The notes below the pieces were generated by a model, which saw only the letters and a list, made by a program, of their open reading frames with translations, had not been told where the DNA came from and ran no database searches. A stretch of 64,000 nt of DNA from the NCBI RefSeq assembly GCF_001413955.1, contig NZ_LCTZ01000002.1:2218501-2282500 (forward strand). Reading direction: 5' to 3'. This document shows positions 60,734 to 64,000 of the stretch, one piece after another (the first letter of the stretch is position 1; each line of letters begins with the position of its first letter). Made by a program: the position numbers and the translations under genes. This stretch comes from Flagellimonas eckloniae. Its GTDB lineage: Bacteria > Bacteroidota > Bacteroidia > Flavobacteriales > Flavobacteriaceae.

Positions 60734-63490
60734 CTAAAAGGTTATAAGAAAGTTGGAAAGGTTTTTTGAACTATCAATCTCCAGTTTTTTGCGTAGTCTA
60801 TACCGATGTATTTCAACTCCCCTTACCGTAATTGCCATCAAGGGTGCAATCTCTTTCGTAGACAAGTTCATTTTTAAATAGGCACATAACTTTAAATCCT
60901 TTGGAGTAAGATTTGGATATTCTTTCAAGAGTCTTTCAAAGAAATCCTCATGCAATTCTTTAAAATTGAATTCAAAACGTTTCCAATCCTCGGTATCATG
61001 AATTGAATTATCCAATTTTTTCAAAAACGACCTATACCTTTGTGAATTGGGGAATTTCTCCTTGTTCATTTCCAACATATTTTTCAATTCCAAGATCATT
61101 TCATTTTTCTTGGCAATATTTAATGTTGTGCTGGTAAGTTCATTCTGTTTAATCTTGATTTCTTTTGCCAATTTCTCTTTTTCTATTTCCATCAGCCTTT
61201 CATGCTGCTCACGCTGCATCTGTTTTTGCAATTGAAGCTGTTTGCGCCTCAACTTTCTTTTATTGTATGTCAGTATCAAATACATAATTGACAAAGCCAA
61301 TAAAAAGTAGAGAATTAGGCTTAAATGGGATAAATACCAAGGAGGAGCAATCTTAAATAAAACCGTATTGGGCTCCGAAATTTTGTTATCAATACTAACG
61401 GAAGATATGCTAAGCTCATAATCCCCATAAGGCAAATTCTGAAAATTTAACTCTCCACTATCCTGGTAACCAGATTTGTTCAGAGTACCCTTTAAATTGT
61501 AATAGTAACGGGCCTGACTTAATTTAGGTGAAGCTATTTTAACAATAATGTTTTGGGAATTCTTAAAGGGGATATCCTTTCTATCCGAGCTTATCGGGTA
61601 AAAATCGGTTTCATCTTTAAACGAACTCAATTTTGGCTTAGGTGAACTAAAGCCGTCCAATTGTCTTTTTAATTTTGACAGATTGATTTCTCCAAAACCA
61701 TCAGAGAGTGTAAACAGAAAAATGGAATCGTTGCGCTTTATAATTTTCTGGGCTTCCGGCACCAAACGCTCTTGAAGCTGCGGATAGCTTATCACCAAAC
61801 TATCTGACCTTAAATTTGTGTAGGTTATCTCCTTGTTCCCTTCCGTATCTGCAAACCAGAAATAATCGTCATCAAAATATAGAAGTTCTCTATTGGTAAA
61901 AGTTTCAAATTCCTTGAAAGTGATAATTTTATCTAGAATAGGGTCATATTTATACCATAATCCCCTGTTGTTGAAAACAATTTGGTTCTTGATATTGTAC
62001 AATCTCACATTGTAATCGTCCGTAATCCCCTCATCCTTAAACTGCTTAACTTTTATTGCTTCACTACTTTCCTTGTTCATTTTAATCCTATACAATCCTT
62101 TATATGGATGTGCGGCCCAAATTGTACTGGGGTTCTCAAAACACAATTGTTTTGTAGGGAACTCAAACCCCTCAACTCTATCAACTTTCCAATTCCCTAA
62201 ATCCTTCTTATCAAACTTTGCCAGGCCATTGTAATTGCCTTGTATATACGTTAATGTCTTCTCGGGTACTTTGACTATTTTGTAGCCTCCAGCTACGTCG
62301 GAAATTCTAGCCAAACTACCTCCATTAATTTTATATGTGGTTGAATTGTGTCCGCATAATAGGTCGCCATCAATAACCTCCAAATCCCAAACATGGCCCT
62401 GGGTGCCATCAACGAATTCAAGTTTACCATCCTCGAAAAAGTATACTCCGGTATTACTACCCATATATAATTTTCCGTTATGTGTTTCAATGTCGTAAAC
62501 CGTACCCAATACACCCGTGAAATCGGTGTAATAGTGTATGGGGTTATTTAATTTTATATAATCTATTCCATTGTCAAGACCCAGCCATAATTGATTGTCA
62601 TAATACAGCATTGAGAGTACGGTATTATTTTGCAATCCCAACTGTCTATTTATGTTTTCGTAGATTTCATTCTTTAAATCATAGATGTAAATACCATTCT
62701 TTATGGTGCCAAATGCAATCTTATCATTACCGACACCAGCAATCTTGTTTAACTGCTGTTTTTTCAATTGATCGTTCAATTCTGATTTCCAAGGTGTCAA
62801 CCTACCGTCTTTATCATACAAAAAACAGCCGTTAAGTTTGGTTCCTATTAGCAACCTATCCCCAATTAGGGCCATATCGGTTATTGTTTTGTTGTTCAAC
62901 CGATCTTGGTCACTAAGAGGTACTAAATCATCACCCTGCAACTCAAATAGTTCTTTACCGCTACTGGCCACAATTATTTTATCGTTGAACTCAATGAAAT
63001 GCGAGATTATTTGAACGGGGTCTATTACTTTAATGCTATCATTTTCGTAGCTGTAAATCGAAGAAAAAGATCTGAACATTATTTTTCCATCAAACGAGAT
63101 GATTTCCCAAAATTCTTCGCTTGTAAACGTATGATCTTTGATCAAATGGGTTAAGGATGTATATTCAAGACTCCCGAGTTCATTTTTTACCCAGTACCCA
63201 AATTCTTCATAAGATCCCGTAAAAATTCTTTCCTTATGGCAAAATACCGATCGTATTATGGTGTTATTGGGAAGTTTGTAGAGTGTCCACTCTTCGCCAT
63301 TAAAGTGCAATAACCCGCTATTATTTGCCACAAACAACTCTCCGTCCTCATTGCTTGAAATTCCCCAGTTCTTACTTGCCGCACCATATTCAATTGTCTT
63401 ATAATTATAAACTGGTGGTAGCAAATTCTGACCATTGATCAAAAAAGAAAATGAAAACAATAGAAGAAATAAGTCTAGCCTCTTTTTCAT
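60734..63490 (-). CDS. Beta-propeller/Y_Y_Y sensor with LuxR-type DNA-binding domain
   Basis: A 918-aa membrane regulator. A signal peptide (LFLLLFSFSFLINGQ) leads to a long periplasmic repeat region with propeller-type units (about 30-600), then a Y_Y_Y immunoglobulin-like domain (ARYYYNLKGTLNKSG, LPYGDYELSISS). A membrane span lies at about 723-742. A basic/Gln coiled coil (KRKLRRKQLQLQKQMQ) and a C-terminal LuxR-type HTH follow (LTPKDLKLCAYLKMNLSTKEIAPLM). No kinase domain is present, so it may act directly from the membrane. The start is ATG 63490; an ATG at 63502 adds four residues. It is probably the PUL's own activator. Confidence 0.85.
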   Translation of the reverse strand: MKKRLDLFLLLFSFSFLINGQNLLPPVYNYKTIEYGAASKNWGISSNEDGELFVANNSGLLHFNGEEWTLYKLPNNTIIRSVFCHKERIFTGSYEEFGYWVKNELGSLEYTSLTHLIKDHTFTSEEFWEIISFDGKIMFRSFSSIYSYENDSIKVIDPVQIISHFIEFNDKIIVASSGKELFELQGDDLVPLSDQDRLNNKTITDMALIGDRLLIGTKLNGCFLYDKDGRLTPWKSELNDQLKKQQLNKIAGVGNDKIAFGTIKNGIYIYDLKNEIYENINRQLGLQNNTVLSMLYYDNQLWLGLDNGIDYIKLNNPIHYYTDFTGVLGTVYDIETHNGKLYMGSNTGVYFFEDGKLEFVDGTQGHVWDLEVIDGDLLCGHNSTTYKINGGSLARISDVAGGYKIVKVPEKTLTYIQGNYNGLAKFDKKDLGNWKVDRVEGFEFPTKQLCFENPSTIWAAHPYKGLYRIKMNKESSEAIKVKQFKDEGITDDYNVRLYNIKNQIVFNNRGLWYKYDPILDKIITFKEFETFTNRELLYFDDDYFWFADTEGNKEITYTNLRSDSLVISYPQLQERLVPEAQKIIKRNDSIFLFTLSDGFGEINLSKLKRQLDGFSSPKPKLSSFKDETDFYPISSDRKDIPFKNSQNIIVKIASPKLSQARYYYNLKGTLNKSGYQDSGELNFQNLPYGDYELSISSVSIDNKISEPNTVLFKIAPPWYLSHLSLILYFLLALSIMYLILTYNKRKLRRKQLQLQKQMQREQHERLMEIEKEKLAKEIKIKQNELTSTTLNIAKKNEMILELKNMLEMNKEKFPNSQRYRSFLKKLDNSIHDTEDWKRFEFNFKELHEDFFERLLKEYPNLTPKDLKLCAYLKMNLSTKEIAPLMAITVRGVEIHRYRLRKKLEIDSSKNLSNFLITF

Positions 63491-63595
63491 ACTTGGACCC
63501 ATTATTAAAAATAGGTAATCGCATCAAGATACAAAAGATACTTGTGCAATACTTCGCGTTTATAACTTCTACTTTGTTGGAAGAATTTGAGAATA

Positions 63596-63627
63596 AAAAA
63601 AGCTTCTCAAGAACGAGAAGCTTTTTC
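63596..63627 (-). terminator. Strong hairpin terminator
   Basis: Arms AAAAAGCTTCTC and GAGAAGCTTTTT enclose a 6-base loop. In the minus direction it follows the degenerate tRNA and would end its transcript before the regulator gene; T runs exist on both sides. Confidence 0.75.
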
Positions 63628-63631
63628 AAGG

Positions 63632-63711
63632 TGTGGGCGGAGAGACTCGAATTCTCTCACCTCACGGCACTAGATTCTATGTCTGACGTCTAACAGTTAT
63701 AACACGCTAGC
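63632..63711 (-). pseudogene. Degenerate tRNA-Leu
   Basis: The minus strand carries a leucine-tRNA-like sequence. The 3' half is almost intact: TCTAGTGCCGTGAGG-type variable arm, T loop TTCGAGT, CGCCCAC and discriminator A. The 5' half is damaged. The acceptor 5' strand pairs at only four of seven positions, the D loop lacks the GG pair (ACTGTTAGAC instead of ATTGGTAGAC-like), the anticodon stem is broken (CAGAC against TCTAG), and the T stem has an A-C mismatch. The apparent anticodon region reads TAG. I judge it a pseudogene rather than a working tRNA. Confidence 0.65.
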
Positions 63712-63756
63712 AAAAATCTTCGTTAATATACCCAGTAAGGTTTCAAAAACAAGTAT

Positions 63757-64000
63757 TTATTTTTTTGAATCAAAAAGAGGGTAGAACTCTTCGGTCTTTT
63801 TAGTTGGATGTCCCTTTTTTTCCCTAGACACCATAAAAGAACCTCCCCAAACGGTATTCGGAAAATTCAGAATTTGATTCATACTTTGTTTTATAGAGGT
63901 AACCGTTGTTTGGTTTATGGCCTCGGATATGGGCATCCACTTTACCTCATCCATTCCTTCTGGGAGCTTTGGCACTCCACTGACATATTCTGCAACATAG
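63757..64000 (-). CDS. C-terminal part of an unidentified protein
   Basis: The frame is open to the window edge, giving about 80 C-terminal residues. They include YVAEYVSGVPKLPEGMDE and VKWMPISEAINQTTVTSI, which faintly resembles the end of a Nudix hydrolase domain (a strand, then a W-x-P helix), followed by a Gly/Ser and Lys-rich tail (FMVSREKKGHPTKKTEEFY). The start lies outside the window. The assignment to Nudix is a guess; only the coding nature is supported. Confidence 0.5.
   Translation of the reverse strand, partial: YVAEYVSGVPKLPEGMDEVKWMPISEAINQTTVTSIKQSMNQILNFPNTVWGGSFMVSREKKGHPTKKTEEFYPLFDSKK

Noticed and set aside
63632..63711. 3' end of a tmRNA
   Set aside because: The T arm and CGCCCAC end first looked like tmRNA, but no proteolysis-tag frame is present upstream and the variable-arm sequence matches tRNA-Leu; a coding frame also occupies 63757-64000.
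1..64000. Prophage, insertion sequence or defence system
   Set aside because: I found no transposase, integrase, capsid, restriction, toxin-antitoxin or Cas protein among the coding frames; accessory content is limited to the glycan locus and the lipoprotein/kinase cluster.

Overview
The window comes from a marine-type member of the Bacteroidota, most likely Flavobacteriaceae. The reasons are AT-rich DNA, SusC/SusD outer-membrane glycan import, a fused ccoN-ccoO cbb3 oxidase gene, GldA/Bacteroidetes-style promoters with a TAnnTTTG -7 box, and a hybrid two-component regulator. I cannot name a species from the sequence alone.

Region 1 (1-13.7 kb) is mostly core metabolism and housekeeping. It holds the N-terminus of an ExbB/TolQ-type proton channel, tRNA-Ser(GGA), ansA, a TatD nuclease, a retropepsin-like protease, sucB-sucA (2-oxoglutarate dehydrogenase E2 and E1), a secreted amidohydrolase, galE with a DegT-type sugar aminotransferase, waaA (Kdo transferase), a possible 43-aa membrane protein, a lipoprotein and hpf.

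Region 2 (13.6-39.4 kb) appears to be a low-oxygen regulon cluster. It contains a usp-SLC13-pckA-pfkA operon, a ROK kinase, a DUF2490 protein, tonB, a GCS2/CBS ligase-like gene paired with an AstE-like hydrolase, hemN-usp, the whole cbb3 oxidase locus (ccoS, ccoNO, ccoQ, ccoP, ccoG, ccoH, a TauE/SafE-like protein) followed by an acetyl-CoA hydrolase family gene, the copper ATPase ccoI, a Crp/FNR-family regulator and another usp. Nine palindromes of the form TGAYAnnTRTCA lie upstream of these units. In nine of the ten promoters they serve, the palindrome centre is exactly 33 nt from the centre of a TAnnTTTG-like -7 box (34 in the tenth). This fits a class II activator site near -41 and suggests that the local FNR-like protein controls all of them, including itself.

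Region 3 (39.4-63.7 kb) is accessory. It starts with a hybrid histidine kinase/response regulator/AraC protein and three small lipoproteins, two of them tandem collagen-like paralogues. Then comes a decayed copy of the 3' end of the neighbouring usp gene (about 44.56-44.71 kb). A roughly 15.8-kb polysaccharide utilisation operon follows: SusC, SusD, a tandem-LamG surface protein, two GH144-like hydrolases, GH43, GH3, sulfatase and an EEP-family hydrolase. Upstream of it lies a beta-propeller/Y_Y_Y/LuxR-type regulator. The enzyme set suggests breakdown of a beta-linked glucan, possibly beta-1,2-glucan carrying sulfate or phosphate-type substituents. A degenerate tRNA-Leu and a terminator lie at the far edge, before a partial gene that runs off the window.
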